Shown here one piece after another: positions 22,263 to 33,880 of a DNA stretch of 64,000 nucleotides (its first letter is position 1; each line of letters starts with the position of its first letter). Source of the stretch: Guillardia theta CCMP2712 (lineage: Eukaryota > Cryptophyceae > Pyrenomonadales > Geminigeraceae); assembly GCF_000315625.1 (NCBI RefSeq), contig NW_005434651.1, positions 421,045 through 485,044 of the forward strand. Reading direction: 5' to 3'. The notes under the pieces are model-generated. The model saw only the letters and a program-made list of their open reading frames with translations. It was not told the origin of the DNA and did no database searches. The position numbers and the translations under genes are program-made.

Positions 22263-24094
22263 ATGTCTGGGAGAGTGATTTACAGCCAGCCTTTGCTGCT
22301 TGTGTTGCTTTTGCTTTTCATGGATGAAGCCCTGCTATCTGATGAACGAAGTCAACTCTTGAAACAGCTCCCAGAACGAATAAAAAACTTTGAGTCTGAT
22401 TCTATTTCTTCGAGGTCAGCTACGTCATGCAATTAAATCTGTTCTGAATCTGCTCCTCTCACAGAATCGACTCCAATGTAATGGAACGTGGCAAGATCGA
22501 GGAGATGGAGAGATTGGTTGCAAAGATTTTTGACAAGAAGATTAAGCCTCATCAGAAGAAGAAGGAAACACAAGGGAAATATTCGCTCAGGCAAATGTTG
22601 AAGGAGGAGAGAGCAGCTCAGAGCGTTATCAAAAAATCTGGGCTGGGAAAGTTTGACGACTCCAAGCAAAGTGGAGGTGACTCTGTAGCCGATGATGGGT
22701 TGGAGGGTAACAGGGGGAAAAAATTGAAATCTTTGGAAAATGAGAACAAACTTCTACGTGAGCAGCTGAAGATGATGACCAAGGCTTTGCAAAGTGGGGG
22801 GATGAAGGTCGCAGAAGATGCGGAAGTCGAAGACAGGGATGGTGTGGAATCGGAAGACAGGGAGGAATCTCTTGATTCTTTGAAAGAAGAAGACTTGTTC
22901 GCTACTCACTCGATGAAGAGGAGGAGGCCTTCATGTCATACCGAACAAGATGAGAACCGTTTGCAACAGGTATGCGCGAGATAGACTATGACTTGGAGTG
23001 ATGTAAAGCTGCAGACCCAAAACCAGGATTCCAGAGAGTCAAAGAACACTGAAGCGCGGTCTAGTTTGAGAGAACTTTGTTTTGAACGAGTCAATGACAA
23101 ATCTCAGAGAAAACTCTTCGTATTGCCAGGCATAAGTGAGATGTGGACGGCTAAGCTCGCTTCCAAGCTAAAAATCCCCGCAATCGTCTTCTCTGAATCT
23201 TCTGCTTGTCTCCGCTTTGGACTCCCTCACGCCTCTCTGGTCTCTTGGAGTGACTACAAGACAGCCCTCTCTGAGATTTCTCCAGCCTTTCCTCTCAAGC
23301 AGGTAAGCTCGCTCCTCCTTCCTCCCCATTCTCCTCACACTCATACAGATCTTCGCCGACCATCCTCATTGCTTCGAGACGAGAAGAGAAGCCATCTACT
23401 ACATGCAGCTCCTAGAAAGCATGGGGGTTGGCGCTGTCGTCCTTGGGGATCGATCCAAGAGCATGACGAACGATGACGTGGTTGATGCGGACGAGTTCTT
23501 CTCTTGTTTGAAATCAGCTGTCAACGCTCGGACCAACGACGAGGTTCTCATCTTCGCACGGACTTCCATGTCCTGTCGGGGGATGAAGCCATCGGAACTT
23601 CTCGACACTGAGCGAGATATAGCGCGGCGCCTCCTAGGAGCCATGGCATGTGGGATCGACGGGGTCATCCTTGACTGTTGGAGCATCTTGCCTGAGGGCA
23701 TAGAGACGCTGAAGAGGGTCAAAGAGAGGCTTGGGAGTTCTGCCTGCGGCGTCCTATACCTGCATCCTCAACAAGAAGATGACTGGAACAAGTTTGGTGG
23801 TAAACTCAAGAATGCATTGCAGGACTTGGGATTCAAAGTGGTATGCCCCAATTGTTTTTCTTTTTGGCCGTGGCCGACGTTCTGTTGCAGATTCTTCGTC
23901 CTGATGACCTGCACCTTGCCGTCGCCTCAACGATTCTGAATAAGTTGAAGGCCATGACGACTGACCTGTCTGCTTTTCATGGAGGGACCAAAGAATCAGG
24001 TTTCAACGTTGCCTCCTCCCTCACTTCCTCTCAGGATATCAACGACTTGATTCAAACCCAACACCTTAGCCAATTAGAACTTGAAATCATGTGA
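22263..24094 (+). CDS. Secreted coiled-coil plus PEP-mutase-fold protein
   Basis: Five exons (22263-22414, 22465-22969, 23009-23302, 23349-23840, 23891-24094) join in frame to 548 residues. An N-terminal signal peptide (SQPLLLVLLLLF) is followed by a charged, helical region to about residue 220 (ENENKLLREQLKMM suggests a coiled coil). From about residue 255 the sequence follows the phosphoenolpyruvate mutase/isocitrate lyase barrel: LFVLPGISEMWTAKLASKL, IFSESSA-type strand (IVFSESSACLRFGLPHASLV), LLESMGVGAVVLGD, DEVLIFARTS and GIDGVILDC. The metal-binding Asp-x-Asp strand reads FADHPHCF, and the usual EDQ reads GDR, so catalysis may be altered or lost. The function is unknown. The splice choice before exon 3 could shift by two codons. 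Confidence 0.7.
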
Positions 24095-24263
24095 TGCCCG
24101 TCCATGGGTCATGTACAATTATTTGAGAACTTTACTCGGATCCTCTTCATTCTATTGGCGCTAGTGTCTTTTACACGAGTTGTCCAATTACAAAAAATAT
24201 CGGTTACAGTAGGCAAGGACCTGTTTGCAACGGTGAGATCTCCACCTCCGCCTCTGCATCTCC

Positions 24264-24900
24264 TTACGGCTGCAAGGATAGAGAAGTCGAGACTTGCCGT
24301 CAGCCTCACCCCTCGAGACAAGGCGAAGATCTTGTAGACTATCAAGGGCAAGATCATGAGTGTTCCGACCTCCTGCGGGAGCCCTTGTTTGACTTTGAGG
24401 ATTTCCACGTCCTGTTTATCATGTCAGATCCACGGAATCGAGAATAATCTTCCACCTGTGCGACCGTCTCAGCAAATGCAGGGGAGGATAGGACTATATT
24501 CATCATCGTAGCAACTACCACGCTGCAATGTTGGTCAAAATCTGGTTCTTGCTACAAGTCCGTTAATACCCGGCCAACATGGGAAAAACAGCTTGCAAGC
24601 TTGACTGATGCCTCGTTTCATCTCCTGCAATCAAGACAGTAACGAAGAGCGCCCTCTATTGTGGCATAGTGTACCATCGTGGGACGGTTTGCAACGCGCA
24701 ACAGCCGTCTTGCGTTGTTGCAGCTGCCCTGGGAGGTGGCAAGAGGAAGAGGACCAAGGGAGAGAGGAGACCGCCGGATGAGCTGATGGTTCAGAGGACA
24801 GCGAGACGCGAGGAGCTTGAAGGTGAGCGGGAAGGTAGCTCGGCGGCATTAGGAAGCCAGAGCAGCATGCGACGTATCCCACCACCATGATGCGCCTCAT
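24264..24900 (-). CDS. Small thylakoid-targeted single-span membrane protein
   Basis: Five exons (24900-24675, 24624-24570, 24522-24456, 24411-24310, 24269-24264) join in frame to 151 residues with introns of 40-50 bases. The leader has three parts: an ER signal (MRRIMVVGYVACCSG), a Phe-started Ser/Pro-rich transit region (FLMPPSYLPA), and a lumen-type signal ending SSPAFA. The predicted mature protein is only about 40 residues and contains one hydrophobic span (VGTLMILPLIVYKIFAL). This matches how small photosystem subunits such as PsbW or PsbY are imported in plants, but the sequence is not one I recognise. If the last 40-base intron is not removed, the protein extends about 65 residues to a stop near 24109. 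Confidence 0.6.
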
Positions 24901-24929
24901 TTTTCTTGGGACCGGTTGGACAACCCTCG

Positions 24930-25420
24930 GTACCCTACCCACCCTTGCAAAGTACAGATTAGACCCCACCCTTATGATTCCCCGTCTGATGTCAGTAAAA
25001 CTAACCCCTCCCTCACTCTTCGACGACCGTCGCACCCCCTTTTAAAATACTTTGGCGGGCCCGGGGCCCTTCAGTCACTCCGAGTGCCGGTACCTGTCAG
25101 TACCCGGGGCCCTCGAGGTAACGGGCCGGCCCAGTCTCGGGAGTCTCAGTGACCGATCACAAGCTCAAAAGTTTTACTCACCGGGGCCATTCACGGAATT
25201 GTAGGTTGCTTTACAACTTTCTTTTTTTTTTTAATTGTCAGCACGACCAGGTACCACCTGCAACCTTCAGAGCACCCGCTGTCACAACCAGGATACAGCA
25301 CCCCTCTACCCCCCCTTTATATCTTTTCTATCACCGGTCATAGAACACAAAAATATTACCCCCACCCACACGCGACGACCACCCTACCTTGGACTACCCT
25401 GAACATTATCTTTTATGAGG
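24930..25420 (-). repeat. G-run tract on minus strand with GC island 5 inside
   Basis: CCACCC and CCCTACCC words over the stretch, interrupted at about 25055-25150 by a short GC-rich island (GGCGGGCCCGGGGCCC, GGTACCTGTCAGTACCCGGGGCCC). This is one of the places where the two unusual sequence classes interlock. Confidence 0.6.
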
Positions 25421-26297
25421 TAGGGTTTGCTCCTCAACATAGATTGCGGATACGAGGCGTACATAACGCTGGGATCAGACAGGAACTCCTTCAAACCCAC
25501 CATGTTCTTCACAAACATAATCTCTCATGGCATCAAACTCTTCACCTCATCATCACTGATGACTCTCACAACAACACACGTTACATGTTGACGAGTTGAT
25601 TTCGACTCCCTTCCCCTCCGACTTTCTTGCAGGGATCCGGTGTGAACCTTGCGTCCTAGTCGAACTGCCTTCCTCCTCTTGCTCCGTCAAATATTTCATA
25701 GTTTTGTCCGATTCCTTTTTTATGCCGCCCTCTGCCATTCCCTCCTCTTGAATTCGCTTCATTTTTCAACCTGAACCCCTTACAATCTTCGCACAGCCCC
25801 CTTTACCCCTCACCCCAACTTATCGCTCGTATCCCAGTTCACCGCATCAGATAGTCGATGAAAAACTCTTCCTTTTAGCTGGCACAACGTACTTGATGAC
25901 ATCAACGAGGCATCATTCTTGTTGTTAGAAATCATTCGCTGTCAGACTCATCAAACATGCATATGCAACTTTTATTCTGTGCTCTCTTCCTTGCTTTTCA
26001 AATGTTCTAAGCGACATTGCCATAGGCTAAACAAGAGAGGAATCATCATACTTTATGAACAAACTTCCCTTATTCTGTTTTGCTTTATCTGTGCCCTTCC
26101 AAACTTCATTGGCTTTCTCTTCCATAAAACCGTTTGCTTTATCGGGCCTAAGAGCCTCCGCTACACGGAATATCGGGCCTCCCAGTCTTTTCAAACCAGT
26201 TGCTTGTGCTAGGCAGCAAAGAACGTAGGATTTTGATGTTGAAAGAGACGTCAATAGCGAAGATTTGACTGTTTGATACAGGTTTTCTGCATTCAAA
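25421..26297. other. Intergenic, no gene seen
   Basis: AT-rich spacer upstream of the glutathionyl-hydroquinone reductase gene. A minus-strand frame at 25553-25762 is charged and has no recognisable motif. Confidence 0.4.
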
Positions 26298-27668
26298 ATG
26301 TCTGAAGTCAATAAAGTACGTCCCCGCACCACCTTGGATGAAATGGATGAGTCGGGAGAGCTCAAAAGAAAGAAAGCTGCTTGGTGTAATTGGGTTGAGG
26401 TACTCTTGCTTTGAAGATATTTTTGAGATCGTTTGAGACAAAACCAGCCTGGCAGCGAAAGTTTCCCTCCTGAAAAAGACAGATACCATCTGTACATCTC
26501 TTATGCTTGCCCATGGGCGCATAGGTGTCTAATGGAGAAAAATCAGAATTTCAATCTGATGATTTTTGATAGATGTTTGATATTGCTCAAGATGAAAGGC
26601 TTGGAGGACGCGATCGGTGTCAGCGTGGTCCATCCAACATGGCAACGCACGAAACCAGAAGAGGTAATACTTTCGCGCTTCTCTCTTCGTCGTGGTGACG
26701 TTTGGAGGACTAGGACGAGCATATCGGGTGGATGTTCAGAGATCCTTCCGATCCTCCAGTCTCGAACTTGAACGGTCACGGATCTTTTCCGTGCACGTAC
26801 TGCATCCCGGACACTGTCAACAACGCGAAGAGCATTCGTGAGCTGTACGAGATCGCCGGAGACAAAGAAGGGAAGTACACGGTCCCAGTGCTCTGGGATA
26901 AGAAGAAGAAAACGATAGTCAGCAACGAATCATCAGACATTATCCTGATGTTCAACTCAGCTTTCAACAGTATCGCCAAAAATCCTGATCTCGACTTATA
27001 TCCTGAAGACTTGAGGAAGGAGATCGATGAAGTTAACTCATGGATTTATCCTCGTATTAACGACGGAGTGTACCGATGTGGCTTCGCTCAGAAACAGGAT
27101 GCTTACGAAAAGGCCTTCGACGCACTTTTTGAGTCGCTAGACAGGTAAAGTGGATGCACCCTTTCCTCTTTTCTCGTTTATGTTTGGATTGTAGGGTTGA
27201 GGAGATTTTAAGCAAAAAGCGTTATCTTGTGGGAGACAGAATCACTGTTGCGGATATTCGTTTGTTTGTTACTCTGATCCGCTTCGATCCGGTAATTTGA
27301 GAAAGCAAGCTTTGTTGAGATCTAACATGTGTTTGAAGGTTTATGTGGTTTATTTCAAGACAGATCAATCCCGCATTGATGACTATCCCAATATGTTCAA
27401 TTACATGAAAGAAATCTACCAGGTGATGACTCTTGTTCATAACCAAGTTGTATGTTGAAACTCGTTTTAGATGCCAGCAATCAAACCGACGGTTATCTTC
27501 CCACACATCAAGGTTGCATCTTTCCCGTTGATATTTTTTGTGCTTACACATTTGCAGACGCACTATTTGTCCTCTCATCCGAAGTTGAACTACTATGGGA
27601 TCATTCCCAAGGGACGAAAAGTGAATTTGGATACACCCCACAACAGAGATAACATGACATCAACGTGA
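26298..27668 (+). CDS. Glutathionyl-hydroquinone reductase (ECM4/YqjG type)
   Basis: Reduces glutathionyl-hydroquinones with glutathione (Xi-class glutathione transferase, EC 1.8.5.7). Eight exons (26298-26399, 26448-26524, 26573-26663, 26714-27144, 27195-27291, 27339-27422, 27471-27512, 27558-27668) join to 344 residues, normal for the family. The catalytic Cys is at about residue 55 in YISYACPWAHR. Other hallmarks follow: KGLEDAIGVSVVHP, SDIILMFNSAF, WIYPRINDGVYRCGFA, RYLVGDRITVADIRLF and HYLSSHPKLN. No targeting leader, so probably cytosolic. The 45-base intron at 27513-27557 is a multiple of three and would read through if kept; removing it restores the family match. It converges with the RWP-RK gene downstream. 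Confidence 0.93.
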
Positions 27669-27810
27669 GAGGCTCATGTGTCAATTCCGGGATATTAAAG
27701 AGATTACCAAACTACTTGCTTCCAAATTTTTCAATTTGTTTCTGAGATTTGAAGCTCGTTTTATCTTATTTACATCAAAGAATCAATAAAATCTGCTCAT
27801 CTTGCTTTCA

Positions 27811-28400
27811 TCAGGCACCCTCCACATGTTTCAAAGCCTCTTGAAACAATGAATTCAGCGCAACATGTGGGCTGAGGATATCCCGACCGTCTTGATCTTC
27901 CCTTGATCCCTGATCATCAACGAGCTCTTGAGCTGGGCTGTCAGGCGGAACTTGTATGTCTTTCTTCCTGACAAAAGGAACCCAAACTGAAGAGGCTCCG
28001 ATGATTGGCCATTCTGGGCGATGGTCATGCACGGGCTGAAATGTGAAATTGCGGTTTCCTAAGGCATCAAAATCAAATGTCTGTGGTGGCTCGCTGGATT
28101 CAGCCGGCTCTGTATCCAATCTTCTACGAGCATATGGCCATTTTGCAACGCCAAGTTGGCGGCAAGCCGTCTTGAAGGCCGTTAACGATATTCCCTGTTG
28201 AAATCAAAACAAATTCACATCAGTTACGCGAAGGAACAGAATAAATAGACATTTACCAGTGTTTGAGCTGCAGTCTCTTGTCGGAGATGAAAGAGATCTT
28301 GAATATCTTCCAGTGTGACGGTTACCTCCGAGCTGCTTCTGACTCTCTCCCCACGCTTTCTGCGAGGATGTACAAGTGCAAACCTTGGATGTGCATGCAT
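27811..28400 (-). CDS. RWP-RK domain protein, copy D
   Basis: Two exons (28400-28257, 28194-27811) join in frame across a 62-base intron to 175 residues. The domain is VTLEDIQDLFHLRQETAAQ, then after the conserved phase-0 intron GISLTAFKTACRQLG and VAKWPYARRR, where Lys replaces the usual Arg of RWP. A central acidic/aromatic region (FDFDALGNRNFTFQPVHDH) precedes a C-terminal LFQEALKHVEGA, the local family motif. The start ATG gives MHAHPRF before the basic PRRKRGER stretch that matches PRKK in the other copies. Likely a nuclear regulator. Its different tail shows it is an older paralogue than copies A and B. Confidence 0.8.
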
Positions 28401-30295
28401 GACGTGTTGCTTGTAGCCCCAGAGGATACGAGATGGATGGATATAGATACCTCTCCTTCGGGCTATGACGGCAGAGAGAAAAAAATATGTTGATCCTTTG
28501 AAGAACGAAGGATCAGCAGGAGGAAGAGATAGTTGTTGCAGATGCAGAGGATCCAGTGGAAATGAGGTGGGATCCCAACCTCAACGATGAGTTCTTGCCA
28601 AACAGCAGCAGCAATGTTAGGTCAGTGTTGGAGTGAGGAAGATAGAGGGAGGGGATAGAGGTTGTGTGTGAGACCAACGACTACCTGGCGTCTGCACGGG
28701 CAGGCGCTGAAATCGTGGGAGCAATAAAGGGAAGAGATGTGGAGGGCAAGCAAAGCAAGAGGACAGATAATTTATGATGAAGAACCTAGAACTTGAACCT
28801 TTTCGTTCTATTTTCAAATTTTTCGATGTTTAAGTTCTAATTCTAAGATTTTTCATTTGTTGAGTAGTACCAGCGCATTAATATTATACAAATACAAAAA
28901 AGAGACAAAAATAAGACTAGGAGCGACATGCGAGTTAACCCCTACCCCCTCATTTAGCCCTCATCACCCCCATACCCCTGCGTGGGAGCCGTGAGGCCCA
29001 AGAAAGAGATGCGAGTTGTCAATTACAGTAATCGCATCGCTTGAATGAAAAAACCTCTTTTCGGAGCCACTCCGCGGCCAGATACTAAAGAAGGCGCAGT
29101 AAAGCCCCAGGAAATGGCATCCGGAGACCATGCGCCGCATGTAGGATTGAAAACACAAGCCGTTTCGAATTTCAGGACGTGCCAACCGTGCTGGGATAGA
29201 GGGGAGTAAAACAGGGTAAAGAGGTTTCTGTTTACTTCTATAATGTTTTATTTCCTTAGATAGGAAAGAGACCTCAATATAAGATTTTAAAGTTGGATAT
29301 TTTATCCGTCGGAGGTCCGGATTGAGTCACGTCCAAATGGTAAAGAGCTTTTGAAGCAGTCAAATCCGAAACGTTGCATTTTGATAAGAGACAATACCTT
29401 TTGGAACATTCTAGTTTATCTCTGATAGATTTGGATACAGACAAACATGTCTGTTCCGACACGAAGGGTTATTCGCAAGCTGCTCCGTGACTCACTTTTG
29501 ACTATCACTTGTTGCGAGTGATTGTTGAAATGTATCAAGAAACTCCCCCCGACGCAACTGATGCGCATCAGATTTCGACACGAGGCACAATACGTAGTAG
29601 AGGAAACATGCAGATTAGGTGTGCAAATGAAATCAGTTTTTACTTTCAGAAAGTTTGTTGGGAATTGAACATTTCTTCATCGTGCTCATCTTTTTGAATG
29701 CAAAACGACTGCACTCCTAATTTTTCGTTTTCCGATTTAGACCAGCATCACACTGATGGGTATCTGATCCAAACTAATGGATGCATGCCAGGCCTCCCGG
29801 AATATACTAGGAGGTGAGCTTTTGCTTTGATAGAAAGCATCTTGTACCCGCGTATTTACAAAACAACCACGAGGTGTCACACCCCGAAGCTTTACGAGTT
29901 GTGAATCACCCATGAAGGTGAAATACAGTGATGTCGAGTTTACCAGCGATGCTAGATCAGCGCTTCATACAACATGAGGAGAGAACGGACCCTTGTAGCT
30001 GATGAGTCTGATCCTTAAGTAGGCTACGACAAGCCTGGGATCCTTATATAGGCTTGCTGCACGAGCACACTCGCCTCATGCGAGCTCTCGCTTCTCGCAA
30101 GCTTAGGCTGCTCCACTTCTTCCACCAGGAATGAGAACTCCGAAAACCATCCCTACTGATGAGGCGCTCAGCTCTCGGCCACCAGGGATCCGATGATATT
30201 CTACATAGAGCACATCTAGGGGCGTTAAGATACTACTCATTCTGAGTCAAGTTGAGCTCTCTGTATGTTCAGCTTGCCAAGTTGTGCTCTCGGAC
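28401..30295. other. Intergenic, no confident gene
   Basis: A plus-strand frame near 28525-28640 encodes a short acidic peptide without an upstream ATG and could be a relict exon. The rest, including 29480-29700, shows no family features. Confidence 0.35.
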
Positions 30296-30299
30296 ACCT

Positions 30300-30880
30300 T
30301 TTGTCAGTCGGACCGCGGGGCCAGGCTTCTGTTTACTAAGACGGTTATGCGTTGTCATGCGTTGACGGTCGGACTGTAGGAGCCGCCTCCGAACTTGAAT
30401 AAACTTTGAAACTCACTGACATGCTGGCCCTCCCGGGCCCGGGGCCACCCGGGGTTACCTGCCGGAAACGGTTGCCACCGTGACCCGAGCCGGTTGACTC
30501 GGTCAGGCCAGCCGCTGAACGTTTGTCTCGAAGTGACTTTCTCGAACAAATGAGAGTCAACTTGGCAAGACGAGGACAGAGTACCGTATGGTACTCAGCC
30601 ACTGGTGCACCGACTGTGGCTCGAGTCCGCCGGACCGTGCCACGGTGGCGCTGAGGCCATCCCGCATCGATGATCATCCGATGCCGGGCCCGCGGCGAGA
30701 AGCGAAAAGCCTGTGACAGTTCAACGGTTACTCGGAGAACCAATCCTGATCACTCATCTTTACTTACTCAAAGCACTCATCAGTTCAACGGTTTACTAGT
30801 TTTATGATCCCGGCCGCGGCCCACTGTCCCGGGGGCCCCGCGACTTAACTGACTCTAGTACTTTCACTTGGTGGGTCATG
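30300..30880. other. GC-rich non-coding island 6
   Basis: Restricted-word GC-rich DNA (CCCGGGCCCGGGG, GGCCCGCGGCG, GTACCGTATGGTAC), more interrupted by AT-rich pieces than the others. No credible frame. Confidence 0.55.
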
Positions 30881-31048
30881 CAAATGGGATTCCAAGGGGG
30901 TGGGTGGTAAACTGACTAGTTATCAGCAGTTCAAGGTTATATGGAATTGTGATTATGTAATTTGAAATTACAAAGACAAATTCAACTCAATCCAATTGTT
31001 CGAGGAACATACCGAAACCGTAGTTGCGGCCCTTTACAAGACGTCACC

Positions 31049-33779
31049 ATGGCGGAGCAAGTGAAATGTAAGTTGCGAGGATGAGGCGAAAGTTCGCGAT
31101 GAGAGGAGGGAAGAGAAGTGAACATGCAGTGAGAGAATCGAGGAGAGAGATAGCTTGAGTGTGAGATTGAACACAGATAGAGCATCGAGGAGAGAGATAG
31201 CTTGAGTGTGAGATTGAACACAGATAGATCAAGGAAAGGAAGTTGAAGCAGGGACTTGGAATGAAGGTCTTGGTTATTGTGGGGCAAAGGGGAACGTACA
31301 AGGGAAGCTGGTAAAGATTGTCTAAATCAAAGACGATAATTCTCTTGAAGAGGTAGAGGGCGGCGGCGAGGAGAGAGGGGAGAAAGGAATTAGCAATTGA
31401 TGAGTATTCTTATCCCAACTGTCATGTCACAATACGCCAGAGTGGTAGTCGTTTCGAATGTTATATAACTATATATGACGAACAGCAAATATCGCACCTG
31501 AACCTTGCTGCTGCAGATGTGTTGGAAGAAAATGAAATGCCTAAGGCTTGGTACAACATTCAAGCTGATCTCCCCAAGCCACTTCCCCCAGTGTTGCATC
31601 CCGGGACCCACAAGCCTGTTGGCCCCGATGATCTTGCTCCTCTCTTCCCTCCAGATCTGATCATGCAGGAGGTGATGGATGGAGCTGACTGATGTCAAAT
31701 GTTGAGTTCTGACAACTCCGTCAGGTAACTCAAGAGAGATACATTGAGATTCCTCCGGAGGTCCAGCAAGTGTATAAAATTTGGCGTCCCAGCCCGCTCT
31801 ACAGAGCAAGAGCCTTGGAGAAGGCGCTTGGCACTCCTGCAAAGATTTACTACAAATATGAAGGAGTTTCTCCGACAGGAAGCCACAAGCCAAACACAGC
31901 TGTTCCTCAGGTGCTGTGCTGCCTGACAGTTCGTATTCTCAGTCCGATTGCAGGCGTACTACAACAAGAAGGCCGGAACGAAGAAGCTCTCCACTGAGAC
32001 TGGAGCTGGACAGTGGGGAAGTTCGCTGGCATTCGCAGGCTCTTGCTTCGGGTGACATAAAGATCTGGAAGTGGCGACGATGACGATGTTTCTTTGAACA
32101 GCCTTGAAGTCGAAGTCTTCCAAGTGAAGGTGTCCTATGGTATGCATTCGTTGAATGTTTTGCAGCCCTGCGCTCCTTTTGTTAACATTTGGAATTTCAG
32201 AGACAAAGCCCTACAGGAGCATCTTCATGAAGACGTTTGGGGCCCAGTGCTACCCGTCTCCGAGTGATCGCACAGAGGTCCAGGACAAGAAAGGTCAAGT
32301 GTTTGTTTGTAGTAACGACTCTCTCCAGGTGGGGAAAAAGATTTTGGAGAAAGACCCGGCGTGTACTGGCTCTCTTGGCATCGCAATTTCAGAAGCTGTA
32401 AGGAGTTGCTTTGTTCCAAATTATGCTGTTCCCTCAAGTTTGGCCATGTCAGGTCGAATCGTGCATGAAGAGCGAAGTTCCGACAAAGTACGCTCTTGGT
32501 TCCGTGCTCAACCATGTTTTGATGCATCAGGTTCTTCTTTCTTGCTGCTCTAAGTGTACACGCTGACCGCTGGTAGACCATTATTGGACAAGAAGCAATT
32601 TCTCAACTGGAGAAGGCTGGAGACTATCCTGATGTGTTGGTGGGCTGCACAGGTGTTCTCCTGTCTTGTGTTGTTGCGCCCTATAACATAAATCGACCAT
32701 GACAGGAGGAGGCTCGAACTTTGCTGGCATGTAAGCGAGTAGAAATGTTTATCAATCTTGCTCATGACTCCTACAAATTCAAGGTGCTTCCCGTTCATCG
32801 GGCAGAAGTTCCGAGGCGAAGCCAAGAAGTCTTTTAGGGTCGTTGCTGTGGAACCGGCTGCATGCCCCTCCTTGACCAAAGTCTCAAGTTACAATGAAGT
32901 CTTCTGATAGGAATGACATGTCCATGACAGGGGAAGTATACCTACGACTTTGGAGATACAGGTCAGTGACTTTCTTTGTCTGTTTGTTCCGTTCTCTTGT
33001 TCCTCTGCTTACTTGGCTTGTCAAGGCCACATGACGCCATTGATCAAATGCCATACCCTCGGCCATCCAGTAGGGTGTGTATCTTCACTTGACTGAATGT
33101 GACCACAAGCTCAGTTCATCCCCCCCCCTGATCACGCGGGCGGCCTCCGTTATCACGCTATGGCACCCCTTATCAGCCATCTCAAGGCATCATTCTTATC
33201 CTCTCAGCCCTCCCGCTCACGTTTGCAACAGGAGCTTGGAGAGCTTGAGGCTGTTGCCTACCGTCAGACGGAGGTGAAGTCAGACTGTATTCCTTGAGCT
33301 GCCCCTCACCCTCGGGCCAGTGCTTCGAGGCCGGCATTCTCTTCGCCAAGCATGAGGGCATTCTTCCAGCTCCCGAAGCCAACCACGCGGTATGCTTGCT
33401 GCCCACCTGTAACGGAGAGTGATGGAGCGAGCAGGTGAAAGGAGCGATCGAGGAGGCGCTGCGGTAGGAAGAGCAGGACAGGAGAGGATGAGCCTGACGA
33501 AAGTGCTGCAGGTGCAAGAGGGAGGGCAAGTCAGAAGTCATCCTCTTCAACCTCTGTGGTAGAGGCCCTGGCCTTGTCTTTACCGACCAGCCTCACGATA
33601 CTCCAGGTCACGGGAACTTTGACATGGCGGCATACGACAAGTTCAATCAGGTGAGGGGAACGGATCATGGCGAGGATTCTTCGTAATGGCGCGGTCGGCA
33701 GGGAGCCATGAAGGACTCGGACTTCAACGAGGAAGACATGGCGCTCGCGCTCGCCGCCACCCCCAAAATTGCCGAGTAA
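31049..33779 (+). CDS. Tryptophan synthase beta, TrpB2 type
   Basis: PLP enzyme joining indole and serine to tryptophan (EC 4.2.1.20). Twenty exons reconstruct in frame to 457 residues, a normal TrpB2 length: 31049-31067, 31517-31671, 31725-31910, 31954-32051, 32102-32139, 32201-32277, 32329-32397, 32453-32530, 32577-32652, 32706-32730, 32784-32880, 32931-32961, 33026-33069, 33115-33186, 33232-33273, 33321-33389, 33435-33463, 33512-33558, 33607-33650, 33702-33779. The TrpB2 start ([20 protein letters not shown]) is intact. The PLP lysine lies in GSHKPN, and the phosphate loop is [22 protein letters not shown] and [11 protein letters not shown] are further hallmarks. The first exon is only 19 bases and relies on a 449-base intron. 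There is no plastid leader. Intron 33187-33231 would be GC-AG; its 45 bases stay open if retained. Confidence 0.93.
31138..31230. repeat. 47-bp direct tandem repeat in TrpB2 intron 1
   Basis: Two nearly perfect copies of a 47-base unit starting at 31138 and 31185 (TCGAGGAGAGAGATAGCTTG at the start of each) inside the long first intron. Confidence 0.85.
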
Positions 33780-33880
33780 GATTGCAGGTTTCTTCACATC
33801 GAAGCTCCATGAGTTTATCACCATCTTACTACCAAACAAGTTTTTGCGGAAGATCGAACGGAATAGCTCACTTGCACAGC

